Part shown: one piece after another, positions 10,247-17,222 of the stretch | Numbering within the stretch: position 1 is the first letter of the stretch | How the letters are laid out: each line of letters starts with the position of its first letter | Assembly: GCA_020247545.1 (NCBI GenBank) | Contig: JADCIX010000031.1 | Span: 1 to 37,920, forward strand | Direction: 5' to 3' | DNA length: 37,920 bases | DNA from: Rhodocyclaceae bacterium | Lineage (GTDB): Bacteria; Pseudomonadota; Gammaproteobacteria; Burkholderiales; Usitatibacteraceae | Translations under genes and position numbers: made by a program | The notes under the pieces: generated by a model | What the model saw: only the letters and a program-made list of their open reading frames with translations | What the model was told of the DNA's origin: nothing | Databases searched by the model: none

Positions 10247-10552
10247 ATGAAACGTGTCTACACCGCGCTAAACCTCCCCGATGCACACTTGCTGCGTGAT
10301 CTGCTACAGCAAGCAGGAATTGCCGCGCACGTCTTCAACGAAAACGCCAACTCCTTGGTTGGGCTGGTGCCGGTCGCTTCCGGCCAGCCGCAGGTATGGA
10401 TCACACAAGTGCATCAAGAACAACACGCCGCCGCCGTGATTGCCGACTACCAATCACGCTCCCCCACCACTGTGACCAAGACTTGCACCGCCTGCGGCGA
10501 ATCGAGCCCGGGCGAATTCGATTCATGTTGGAATTGTGGTGCGGTATTCTAA
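10247..10552 (+). CDS. DUF2007-family protein with C-terminal zinc ribbon
   Basis: A 101-residue soluble protein. The first ~70 residues (MKRVYTALNLPDAHLLRDLLQQAGIAAHVFNENA...VWITQVHQEQHAAAVI) match the ferredoxin-like DUF2007 'putative signal transducing' domain. The last 25 carry a zinc ribbon, CTACGE and CWNCG. The family's biochemical role is not known. I chose the ATG at 10247 because the family begins with this motif; ATG 10232 and TTG 10211 are in frame upstream, and AGCAGG before 10232 makes that start possible. It stands alone on its strand. Confidence 0.8.
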   Translation: MKRVYTALNLPDAHLLRDLLQQAGIAAHVFNENANSLVGLVPVASGQPQVWITQVHQEQHAAAVIADYQSRSPTTVTKTCTACGESSPGEFDSCWNCGAVF

Positions 10553-10988
10553 TAAGCACCGCAATGCACCGGGATTAGTGCGACGGCGGAACTGAAGTAA
10601 ACAAATACCATCCCGCAGACATTATGTGCGGCGAAGTCTCTACCGAGGACTGGCCGGTGCTCTTTACCGCGCAAGTGCATCACTTACCGCCGCTTTTGCT
10701 TGGGAAGGCCCGCAAAGGTTGATCTACGAAGTCAAAACAGAAACCATTACTGCAGGGAAAGCCGTGGGACTCACACGACCGAGTATCCAGCGCTGTATGG
10801 GTGGTAGCACGGTAGGATTAACGCCCTGTTGCGTAACGCTGACGACCGCTTTGGTGAAGGAGCGACGTGAATATAAAATTGAAGAAATCGGCCAATCACC
10901 GCGTTACGCGACGCGCGCTGACGAAAATGAGAAGCGTGGCTCTAGCGAGACCGGCTCACGTCGATTTGCTGCTTAACGGAAAGCACTC
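10553..10988. other. 436-base stretch without a supported gene
   Basis: A GTG-initiated frame (10626-10976, 116 codons) and a 32-codon ATG frame at 10624 overlap each other. Neither has a ribosome-binding site or a domain I recognise, and residue usage is not protein-like. No RNA gene or strong hairpin is evident. The promoter for the downstream tonB-like gene presumably lies here. Confidence 0.4.
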
Positions 10989-11522
10989 GTGAACATTCGT
11001 CGGCCTCAAGAAATGACGCTCGCTGCAGCAATACTGTTCGCCACGTGTGTCGTGGGCGGCTGCGCTTCTAAGCGCGCGCTCGACAAAGCAGACCCCGGCA
11101 GTCAAATCACTTCATACGCGTCGAACGGAGACGTTAAAGCCGAAGTCATTGAAGCCCCTGAACGCGCGCGGTACAAGGCCACCAAAGGCGTGACTTTCAT
11201 CAGTCCTGAACCATGGGAAAAAAATGCAGTGCCAAAGTATCCGCCTGGCTTGCTAATCAAACGCCTCGACCCAGTCGAGGTTGTTGTGCGCGTTATTGTT
11301 AATACGGTGGGATCGGTCGATTCGGCAACAATCGCCAGTACTTCAAGTGAGGAACAGGCGTTCGCGGAAGAAACGCTGGCGGCGGTGAAGCGATGGGCCT
11401 TCAGCCCACTGCAGCGCATCGAAGGATCTTCGATCCAACCGCTACCATTTTCGCAAGAGTATCGATTCATCTTTAGGCAGGTCAACGGACGCGCAGTTGT
11501 ATCCTCTGGAAGTAGTCAGTAA
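10989..11522 (+). CDS. Lipoprotein with TonB C-terminal domain
   Basis: A 177-residue protein starting at GTG 10989, preceded by GGAAAG at about five bases. The N-terminus is a lipoprotein signal: a hydrophobic stretch ending VVGGC with Cys25 followed by ASK. After a short linker, residues ~90-175 (VEVVVRVIVNTVGSVDSATI...AVKRWAFSPL) are the TonB C-terminal fold that in TonB binds the TonB box of outer-membrane receptors. There is no N-terminal TonB transmembrane anchor or long proline region, so it is not canonical TonB. It may be a periplasmic lipoprotein that uses the same fold. The methyltransferase gene follows seven bases after its stop. Confidence 0.7.
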   Translation: MNIRRPQEMTLAAAILFATCVVGGCASKRALDKADPGSQITSYASNGDVKAEVIEAPERARYKATKGVTFISPEPWEKNAVPKYPPGLLIKRLDPVEVVVRVIVNTVGSVDSATIASTSSEEQAFAEETLAAVKRWAFSPLQRIEGSSIQPLPFSQEYRFIFRQVNGRAVVSSGSSQ

Positions 11523-11529
11523 GTCGGAT

Positions 11530-12342
11530 ATGGAACTCCTGCGGACGCTGTCGCGAGTGCAGAATCGGCCACAGGCCACTGTTCGCGAGCGATTCCTGAC
11601 TTCATTTCGTGATCTACTGAATCAAGTGAAAAACACGGTGACTCCGACCCCTTGGATTCTCGATGTCGGGTGTGGCACCGGGAGTTTAACGTCGACGCTT
11701 GCCCTGAATCCCAATATTCGCGCTCTCCGCGGGGTCGATTTTTCAGCCGCTTATATCGAGCACGCCACGCACAATAACGACGACTCCCGCGTTCAATTCC
11801 AAGTTGGTGATGCGTGCGCGCTGCCATTCGGGAATCAAGAGTTCGATCACTCGCTTTCGATGTTGGTGCTCCAATTCATTGCACAGCCAGAAAAGGCGGT
11901 GAGCGAGATGCGTCGCGTCACACGTCCGGGCGGCACCGTTGCGGCTGCGACATGGGACTCGCGCGGCGGTTTTGTGTGGTTACGCATGTTCTGGGACACC
12001 GCGGCAATGCTCGATCCGGAGGCAGTTGTACGGCGGGCGAAGGTCTGCGCTCGTCCGATGACACGCCCTGGTGATTTAGAGCGGGCATGGAAGGCCGCAG
12101 GGCTGACTAATGTTGTGCAGGACATGCTTACCATCCGCATGGACTTTGCGTTGTTCGAGGACTTCTGGAGGCCGATGGAGGGAAAGGATGGTCCCTACGC
12201 AGAATATGTTCGCGCGCTTACGCCGGACGCGAAGGCGGTCTTTAGGGAAAAGATGGCGTTGGCTTATCTAGACGGCGAAGCGGACGGACCGCGTTCGTAT
12301 GCCGCCACCTCTTGGGTGGTGAAAGGCACGGTGCCATTTTGA
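11530..12342 (+). CDS. Class I SAM-dependent methyltransferase
   Basis: A 270-residue cytoplasmic enzyme of the Methyltransf_11/UbiE-like group. SAM motif I ILDVGCGTGSL is at about 43-53, an acidic residue ends the next strand (GVDFSAAYIE), and motif IV/post-I are seen in ALPFGNQEFDHSLSMLVLQF and RPGGTVAAATWD. The substrate cannot be told. The frame runs up to a TTG at 11497 inside the preceding gene; the ATG at 11530 leaves seven bases after the tonB-like stop and is preferred. An 8-base inverted repeat (AGCGCGCC/GGCGCGCT, 12342-12359) sits on its stop codon. Confidence 0.82.
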   Translation: MELLRTLSRVQNRPQATVRERFLTSFRDLLNQVKNTVTPTPWILDVGCGTGSLTSTLALNPNIRALRGVDFSAAYIEHATHNNDDSRVQFQVGDACALPFGNQEFDHSLSMLVLQFIAQPEKAVSEMRRVTRPGGTVAAATWDSRGGFVWLRMFWDTAAMLDPEAVVRRAKVCARPMTRPGDLERAWKAAGLTNVVQDMLTIRMDFALFEDFWRPMEGKDGPYAEYVRALTPDAKAVFREKMALAYLDGEADGPRSYAATSWVVKGTVPF

Positions 12343-12553
12343 GCGCGCCCAGGCGCGCTGCGCGCGGTGGGCGAGGGGGCTGCTTTTGCAAAGACGGAGT
12401 AGCTGGAGTTGGCCGAGCGAGTGGATGAAGGCCGCTGCGCTGATGTGCAGACTCGCCTTGCCCACGTTGGCCGCACGGGGCTGCGGTGTTGCAGTGTTTG
12501 CGCAATGACCCACGCAAAGATGCGCAGCACCATATTCAGCGTGCTGCCTCAGC
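12343..12553. other. GC-rich non-coding stretch before the AEC remnant
   Basis: It begins with the AGCGCGCC hairpin at the methyltransferase stop. Long open frames here lie on the minus strand and look like the antisense of high-GC sequence, not genes. It is possibly the untranslatable 5' part of the adjacent transporter relic or a dispersed element; no copy exists inside this window. Confidence 0.3.
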
Positions 12554-12736
12554 GTGTTGCCCGACAAATCTTCACTAACCGTGTTGGTGCCGCTCGCCGC
12601 CTTGCCCAGCGCCGACCATGCGTCTTTACTGGCAGAGCGCTTTGGGGCCGATACAGGGCGCATTGCGCGCATTATCTCGGTATCTACGGCGGCGGCGTTG
12701 TTTACCTTTGCGGGAGTGGTGGCCTTCCCTTCTTGA
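12554..12736 (+). pseudogene. C-terminal remnant of an AEC-family (auxin efflux carrier-like) transporter
   Basis: The frame from GTG 12554 to TGA 12736 encodes 60 residues. The middle (LAALPSADHASLLAERFGADTGRIARIISVSTAAALFTFAGVVAF) resembles the last two membrane segments of AEC permeases, where a conserved P-[ST]-A-x-N-like turn is followed by LAERYG and a final hydrophobic helix. The other eight or so helices are missing upstream, so the gene is a relic. It is followed by convergent nmrA-like DNA. Resemblance is by eye only. Confidence 0.45.
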
Positions 12737-12792
12737 CAGGGCGCTAACGCACCGGGGCGCAAACGGTGCCCCAGTGCTGTGTCATTGATCTG

Positions 12793-13644
12793 TCAAACCC
12801 ATGCACTCCTGTGGTCTGCTGCAAATTGCGCAAACTCGATGGGTTTGCGGCCAATGAGCTGGCGCACGGTGTCGGTAGTGCCCGCAGCATAGCCTGCGGC
12901 GGTGAGCTGGTGCAGGCTCATCATCTGGCCAATGCTCCAGTCATCCATGCCCATGCCCTTCATGGACGCAATGGCTGCATCGTCGGGCACAGCGACGTAG
13001 GTCACAGTCTTGCCAGTTGCATCACCAATGGCCTTGACCACTTCCGCGTTGGAAAGAGCTACAGCGCCGGTGAGGGTATAGGCCTTGCCAGCATGGGCGG
13101 CAGGGTTTTGCAAAATAGCGGCGTTGACTGCGGCGATGTCACGCACGTCAATGAAACTTATCCGCCCTTGCCCTTGCGGTAAGTACAAAGCGCCGCCTTG
13201 AATCATGCCGACATAGTAAGTGGCGAAGTTTTGCATGAAGGTGGCGGGGCGCACTAAGGTATAAGCAATACCAGAATCGATCACGAGCTGGTCAATCTCA
13301 CCATGCAGCTTGGGCAGCGCAAAGCCTGCCGTAGCATCCGCGCCCGCACCAGAGGAACGCACGATGTGCTTGACGCCTGCTGCCTTGGCGGCCGCGATGG
13401 CGTTCTTGGCCAATGCCATCTTGTTGGGCACCAAGGGCAACAACAAAAACAAGGTATCAACACCGGCAAATGCGGCTTTCAGGCTGGCCACATCGCCAAA
13501 ATCTACATGGCGGCTGGGCACCCCGTCCACAGATTTGCCTGAAGACGAACCTGCGATGACCTTGGCATCAGCGGCTTTGAGCTGCTGGACCAAGGGGCGG
13601 CCAATGTTGCCGGATGCGCCAGTGACAAGAATGGTGTTTGACAT
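12793..13644 (-). CDS. NmrA-like NAD(P)-dependent oxidoreductase (atypical SDR)
   Basis: A 283-residue Rossmann protein with the NAD(P) motif VTGASGNIG at 7-15, followed by VIAGSSSGKSVDG, the NADP-discriminating region. It continues with the NmrA/QorB-like pattern FAGVDTLFLLLP...IAAAKAAGVKHIVRSSGAGAD and TLVRPATFMQNF. It lacks the classical YxxxK pair, as expected for this sub-family, whose members include quinone reductases and redox sensors. The frame extends to 13752, but the ATG at 13644 has GAGGAG seven bases upstream and starts at the fold, so it is chosen. It is divergent from a LysR gene that probably controls it. Confidence 0.85.
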   Translation of the reverse strand: MSNTILVTGASGNIGRPLVQQLKAADAKVIAGSSSGKSVDGVPSRHVDFGDVASLKAAFAGVDTLFLLLPLVPNKMALAKNAIAAAKAAGVKHIVRSSGAGADATAGFALPKLHGEIDQLVIDSGIAYTLVRPATFMQNFATYYVGMIQGGALYLPQGQGRISFIDVRDIAAVNAAILQNPAAHAGKAYTLTGAVALSNAEVVKAIGDATGKTVTYVAVPDDAAIASMKGMGMDDWSIGQMMSLHQLTAAGYAAGTTDTVRQLIGRKPIEFAQFAADHRSAWV

Positions 13645-13710
13645 GATGAACTCCTCAAAGTGGTTGCTAAGGGACTGAATTTTGCGGCCATCGGTTGATA
13701 TTGAGGAGCT

Positions 13711-13729
13711 AGTAATCGCTACAATTACT
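13711..13729. promoter_or_regulatory. Palindromic operator in the nmrA-like/lysR divergent promoter
   Basis: AGTAAT (13711-13716) and ATTACT (13724-13729) form a perfect 6-base dyad around seven bases. It sits between the divergent genes, 29 bases before the LysR start. This is the usual location of a LysR-type binding site, so it is a natural candidate for autoregulation and control of the oxidoreductase. Confidence 0.5.
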
Positions 13730-13757
13730 TTCAACCAAACGTTGAAGATCAATTACC

Positions 13758-14684
13758 ATGGAAGCCTTATCGACCATTGAATCTTTTGTCCGCAGCGCTG
13801 AGAGCGGTAGCTTCTCGGCTGCAGCGCGCCGCATGGGCCTGACGCCTGCGGCGGTGAGCAAGAATGTAGCAAAGCTGGAGGCGAACTTGGGCGTACGCCT
13901 GTTTCAGCGCAGTACTCGCAGTTTGGCGCTTACCGAGGCGGGGGAGCGATTGTTGAGTGACGTCGGTTCAGGCCTTGCCACCCTGCAAGCCGCAATGAGC
14001 AACCTAGCCTCATCCGGTGGCTTGCCTGCCGGCACCTTGAAAGTGAGTCTGGCTCCCGCCTTTGGCCGCGACTATGTGTTACCGCTGCTGACTGATTTCT
14101 TAGAAAAATTTCCTGCGGTGGTGCCCGACTGGCATTTCGAGAATCGCCAGGTGGATCTGATTGGGGAGGGCTTTGACGCGGCCATCGGAGGGGGGATCGA
14201 GCTGGCCCCCGGTGTGGTGGCGCGCGAACTCTCGCGCTTGCATCTGATACCCGTGGCCGCACCAGCTTACTTGACCAGGCACCCCCCCATACGCAGCCCG
14301 CAGGCATTGGCATCGCTGGATGGCGTCGTGTGGCGTTCCCCACAAACCGGGCGGGTGCGCCCCTGGCTGCTGCAAAAGCGCGACGGGCAGCAAGCCACGG
14401 TGGAGCTTAAACCCCGCGTCACCATGAACGATCCCGAGGCCTTGTGCCGTGGCGTGCTTATGGGCTTGGGAGTGGGGCTGGTGGGCATGCCGCATGCCCT
14501 GCCCCATTTGCACAGCGGTGCCTTGGTGCGCCTGCTGCCGCGCTGGTACAGCGATGTGGGGGCGGTGTCCCTCTACTACGCGGGCACCAAGCTGCTACCG
14601 GCTAAAACGCGGGCGTTTGTTGACTTTATGGTGGGTGCGTTTCGAATGCAAGATCTGGCAGGCACGCTGCGCGCTGATCGATAG
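13758..14684 (+). CDS. LysR-family transcriptional regulator
   Basis: A 308-residue regulator. The N-terminal winged helix-turn-helix is clear: IESFVRSAESGSFSAAARRMGLTPAAVSKNVAKLEANLGVRLFQRSTRSLALTEAG, each part in the family order. Residues ~90-300 form the periplasmic-binding-like effector domain of the CrgA/YafC type (LLTDFLEKFP, FDAAIGGG). The effector is unknown. It is divergent from the NmrA-like gene with a palindrome between, a common arrangement in which the LysR protein controls its neighbour. Confidence 0.92.
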   Translation: MEALSTIESFVRSAESGSFSAAARRMGLTPAAVSKNVAKLEANLGVRLFQRSTRSLALTEAGERLLSDVGSGLATLQAAMSNLASSGGLPAGTLKVSLAPAFGRDYVLPLLTDFLEKFPAVVPDWHFENRQVDLIGEGFDAAIGGGIELAPGVVARELSRLHLIPVAAPAYLTRHPPIRSPQALASLDGVVWRSPQTGRVRPWLLQKRDGQQATVELKPRVTMNDPEALCRGVLMGLGVGLVGMPHALPHLHSGALVRLLPRWYSDVGAVSLYYAGTKLLPAKTRAFVDFMVGAFRMQDLAGTLRADR

Positions 14685-15192
14685 ACCTTCCACGCGCAGA
14701 TCGTTCGGTGCCGCAGCCCAGCGGAGAGGTATCAGGATTGCCGCAGGCACGGGGCACAAATTGGGTAAATCCGCCGCGGTGGCAGCGCACATAATCCAAT
14801 ATTTTTGTCATTGGTGGGCCGGAAGACCGGTGCTAGGGTGCCGTGGATAAAGCGCGTGGGCTCGACTAAGCGGGCCCAAGGCATTAATGGAAAATGTGAA
14901 TCCGACGCTATTGAGTACTTGTCCAACCGTCCAACCTGCTAACAAAAACAATTGATTACAAGTGTTTTTTACCGTTTGCCACGGGAATGCTAGGGCGCAC
15001 CGCAGAAGAATGTTGTGCGGACGCAGTGCTCCCCAGATTGAGTTGAACTAAACCGCTGACGCGGTGGTATCTGCCCGGCGCGATTGCGCGCCATTTCTAG
15101 GGCTTCGTTAATGAATCCACGATCCTGATTGTTGCAGGGGACATCCCTGCGCTAATCTAGGACACGCATATAAAGTCGTTAAGAGAGAGTGG
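14685..15192. other. 508-base stretch with small palindromes, no gene
   Basis: Short frames on either strand (for example 14732-14926 minus) lack start signals and domains. Two small inverted repeats are visible near 15050-15095: ACCGC-TGAC-GCGGT and GGCGCG-ATTG-CGCGCC. No tRNA, att duplication or terminator with a T tract was found. This is the left flank of the decayed recombinase. Confidence 0.4.
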
Positions 15193-15627
15193 ATGACCGA
15201 CACGATCGTGTTGTGAGGGTTTGCGGCACGCACCCGAGAGTCGTATTTATCGACTATCGCCAGCTTGGCCCGGCACTACGGGAAGCGACCTGACGAACTG
15301 ACTGGGGAACAGCTACAAGACCGCCTACTGTTTCTGATCAACGACCGGAAACTCGCGTACGCCAGCGTCAACACGGTCGCCTGCGGGATGCGGTTCTTTA
15401 CGGGCAGGTATTGGGACGCGCCACGGTACGTTTGGATATTCCGATGGCCAAATCCCCGAAACGGCTGCCGCAGATTCTGTCTCGCGAGCAAGTCGTCAAA
15501 CTCATCGGTGCAGCACGTACGCCGCGTGCCCGGATGTTGCTTATGACGACCTACTCGGCCGGGCTACGGGTGGCGGAGGTCTGTGCGTCGGAGCTGACCG
15601 ATATCGAGAGCGCACCGGATCGCATGA
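15193..15627 (+). pseudogene. Decayed tyrosine recombinase (site-specific integrase)
   Basis: Three lesions break one recognisable gene. The frame from ATG 15193 meets a TGA at 15214. It resumes as the SAM-like N-terminal core-binding domain (FAARTRESYLSTIASLARHYGKRPDELTGEQLQ, LAYASVNTVACGMRFF). Near 15400 it jumps to another frame, consistent with loss of one base in a T run, and continues RATVRLDIPMAKSPKRLPQILSREQVV...TTYSAGLRVAEVC, the start of the catalytic domain containing the first Arg (GLRVAEV). It stops resembling an integrase after about 15627, so the His-x-x-Arg and Tyr regions are gone. It is more like stand-alone integrases found with insertion sequences than integron IntI. It cannot be active. 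Confidence 0.75.
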
Positions 15628-16014
15628 GTAATCTGTTGAGGCATTCATGCACCGGACGATGCAACTGGATCGATGGGTTTGCCCGCTGGCACACTTAAGG
15701 TCACTGCGTTCCTAGCGCCTTTGCGTCACGGGCGAAGCAGGGCTTGCCCGGCGAGGGCACCGCCATGAAGCGCGAACCGCAGGCGAATTTACAGCTTAAC
15801 CGCATGCTGGCAAATCATTGGCAGGGATTGGATCGTCCACCCTCCATAGAATCGCGATTAGTGCGCGCCTGCGGCAACCTGTCGCAATACCAAGTGGCGT
15901 CCACGCGAGCCGGTGCAGCCAGATTTCTCGTGACCGCGAACACCAGCACGCGCTATATTGTTTCCATGAACCGCTCGGCAGACTTACAATCCCCATAGCC
16001 CCCGCGCCGGATCA
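15628..16014. other. Junction between recombinase relic and first attC
   Basis: About 390 bases without a supported gene. The frame 15744-15998 (plus) and its antisense have no ribosome-binding site or domain. It could be a cassette whose gene has decayed, since an attC follows at its right end, but no left attC boundary is seen. Confidence 0.35.
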
Positions 16015-16097
16015 GTCTAACGAGGTTTATCCGCCGCCATGAACATCATCGCAATCTCCGGTTGCCTCGGGCGGCGGATAAACGCTATTCGTTAGGC
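16015..16097 (+). mobile_element. Integron-type attC recombination site
   Basis: This 83-base element begins with GTCTAAC (RYYYAAC) and ends with GTTAGGC (GTTRRRY). CTAACGA pairs with TCGTTAG at the ends. After a spacer, GTTTATCCGCCGCC (16025-16038) pairs perfectly over 14 bases with GGCGGCGGATAAAC (16071-16084). Core boxes, paired arms, central spacer and total length fit the folded attC structure recognised by IntI integrases. A small ORF starts seven bases later. Confidence 0.85.
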
Positions 16098-16103
16098 GCA
16101 CCG

Positions 16104-16394
16104 ATGTTCGCTCTTCTGGTTCTGGCCGGCGCATTCAGTGGCGCGGCATATCTGGCCACATTTAAACTACAGCAAAAACGCCGGCTCACTGTGGCGGCAC
16201 TTACGTTCGTGTTGCTCGGGCTACTTCCTGTCGGCTTTGCCTTTCTCTTTGATGATCTCGTCTCTTGCTGGCTTTACTATGATCAATGCAAGGCAGAACG
16301 TATCCCGGGCCTCTCAGAAAGCGATTGCCTGAAAAGAAAGGATGCCGTCGCCTACTTACTCGAAGGTGGAATCTGCCTTGTTAGATACGATTAG
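16104..16394 (+). CDS. Small membrane protein of a gene cassette (96 aa)
   Basis: The ATG at 16104 lies six bases after the GTTAGGC core of the preceding attC, the usual position of a cassette gene. Its stop is 12 bases before the next attC. The 96 residues have an N-terminal helix with many Ala (FALLVLAGAFSGAAYLATF), a second hydrophobic helix (VAALTFVLLGLLPVGFAFLF) and a C-terminal cytosol- or periplasm-side part with three Cys (SCW, QCK, DCL). No domain is recognised. An upstream in-frame start at 16062 lies inside the attC and is rejected. No ribosome-binding site is seen, which is frequent in cassettes. Confidence 0.6.
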   Translation: MFALLVLAGAFSGAAYLATFKLQQKRRLTVAALTFVLLGLLPVGFAFLFDDLVSCWLYYDQCKAERIPGLSESDCLKRKDAVAYLLEGGICLVRYD

Positions 16395-16406
16395 CCAATC
16401 CGCGGT

Positions 16407-16475
16407 GCCTAACCCATCATTCCGCCGGACCTGCGCGATGAAGCCTCGCAGCGCCGGTTAGCTCAAACGTTAGAT
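16407..16475 (+). mobile_element. Integron-type attC site
   Basis: A 69-base element from GCCTAAC (16407-16413) to GTTAGAT (16469-16475), both matching the core-site consensus. Inner arms CCGG..CTGCG and CGCAG..CCGG pair, and the right end reads TTAGCTCAAACGTTAGAT, the classic '59-base element' style. It closes the preceding cassette and opens the next. Confidence 0.8.
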
Positions 16476-16484
16476 TTACTCGCT

Positions 16485-16694
16485 ATGGAAAACGCTCTCG
16501 TATTGATTGGCTTGTTCCTCTGGTTCGCGCTAGCGTTCAACGTAACGGTTGGCGAAACATTCGTGAATTACTCTTTTTTTGTAAGCGCACTTCTTATAGT
16601 GATTGCCGGCGTCATGAAGAACCTGAATCGTAATTTCAAGTTCTTCCAGCGCTGCTGTTCTATTGCTCTAGTGCTCTACCTCCCGATGATCTGA
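16485..16694 (+). CDS. Small hydrophobic cassette protein (69 aa)
   Basis: The ATG at 16485 is nine bases after an attC core. The 69 residues form two or three membrane helices: ALVLIGLFLWFALAFNVTV, FFVSALLIVIAGVM, then a basic loop NLNRNFKFF and IALVLYLP. No family is recognised. The protein is AT-richer than neighbours. It has the position and size of a typical hypothetical cassette gene; the attC behind it is incomplete. Confidence 0.5.
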   Translation: MENALVLIGLFLWFALAFNVTVGETFVNYSFFVSALLIVIAGVMKNLNRNFKFFQRCCSIALVLYLPMI

Positions 16695-16795
16695 CAGAGA
16701 TTCAACTTCACTTTTGGTACTGATATCGTTGGCCTGTGCTTCGATGTTATCGATGCTGCCTTCCTGATTTATTGCATCTCCGGTAAACTTTAAAA

Positions 16796-16834
16796 TGCGG
16801 TTAAGCGGCGCGCCCCTTACCCTAGACGTTAGGC
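16796..16834 (+). mobile_element. Right half of a broken attC site
   Basis: GCGCGCCCCTTACCCTAGAC followed by GTTAGGC (16828-16834) has the form of the right arm of an attC. A complementary left arm with RYYYAAC and GGGG is not found in the preceding 130 bases (the only RYYYAAC match, ATTCAAC at 16700, has no pairing arm). The site looks rearranged or eroded. Confidence 0.5.
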
Positions 16835-16877
16835 CTCGCGTTCTGGCCGCCATACTTCCCGGCCATAAAGACAACAG

Positions 16878-16973
16878 ATGCGCCCGCCAATCACTGTCCG
16901 TAAGCTGCGAGAGACCGACTTCGACGCTTGGCTGCCGCTTTGTAATGGCTACAACGCATTCTATGGACGAATC
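16878..16973 (+). pseudogene. N-terminal fragment of a GNAT acetyltransferase cassette
   Basis: After the GTTAGGC core, an ATG at 16878 opens a frame whose first 32 residues (PPITVRKLRETDFDAWLPL, then CNGYNAFYGR) look like the start of a GCN5-type acetyltransferase of the 'IRxLRxxDFDAWLPLWxGYxxFY' kind. The homology ends at the internal ATG 16974, where an unrelated small protein begins in the same frame. The remaining ~110 residues of an acetyltransferase are absent, so this is either a relic or a 5' extension of the next gene. Confidence 0.5.
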
Positions 16974-17222
16974 ATGAACGACGCGCAAAATTGGATACTT
17001 ATCGCGATTGGCGTTTTAATTGCGGGGTATTTTCTAATCAGGAAAACGACCGGCAACGCCAATGGCCTTAAGTCAACTTCAGACCCACTTGCGGAGGCTG
17101 AAGTTTACTTGGCATACGGAAGAAAACAGCAGGCGCAGGAGGTCTTGGAAAATGCTCTGCAACTCGATCCCTCTCGTACCGATATAGAGGCAAAGCTGCG
17201 CGATTTGAAGAGCCAGATGTGA
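16974..17222 (+). CDS. Small membrane-anchored FimV/TPR-like protein (82 aa)
   Basis: From ATG 16974 the product has one membrane segment (WILIAIGVLIAGYFLI), a short linker, and a C-terminal tetratricopeptide-like unit: DPLAEAEVYLAYGRKQQAQEVLENALQLDPSRTDIEAKLRDL. This matches the FimV C-terminal motif found in polar-organising proteins of type IV pili systems. In FimV this is one part of a protein of several hundred residues; here it stands alone. It is in frame with the acetyltransferase fragment upstream (16878), so a 114-residue fusion is also possible. The sequence after its stop resembles a worn attC only weakly. Confidence 0.6.
   Translation: MNDAQNWILIAIGVLIAGYFLIRKTTGNANGLKSTSDPLAEAEVYLAYGRKQQAQEVLENALQLDPSRTDIEAKLRDLKSQM

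Noticed and set aside
10626-10976. 116-codon GTG frame between DUF2007 and TonB-like genes
   Set aside because: No ribosome-binding site, no recognisable domain, overlaps another short frame; residue usage not protein-like.
12268-12762. Long minus-strand open frame (164 codons)
   Set aside because: It is antisense to the AEC-like remnant and methyltransferase end, rich in Arg/Ser/Ala, with no start signal or domain; typical shadow of high-GC DNA.
15744-15998. 84-codon frame before the first attC
   Set aside because: No start signal or domain; its antisense is equally open.
16668-16988. 106-codon minus-strand frame in the attC cluster
   Set aside because: It runs across cassette boundaries and attC sequence and lacks any domain.
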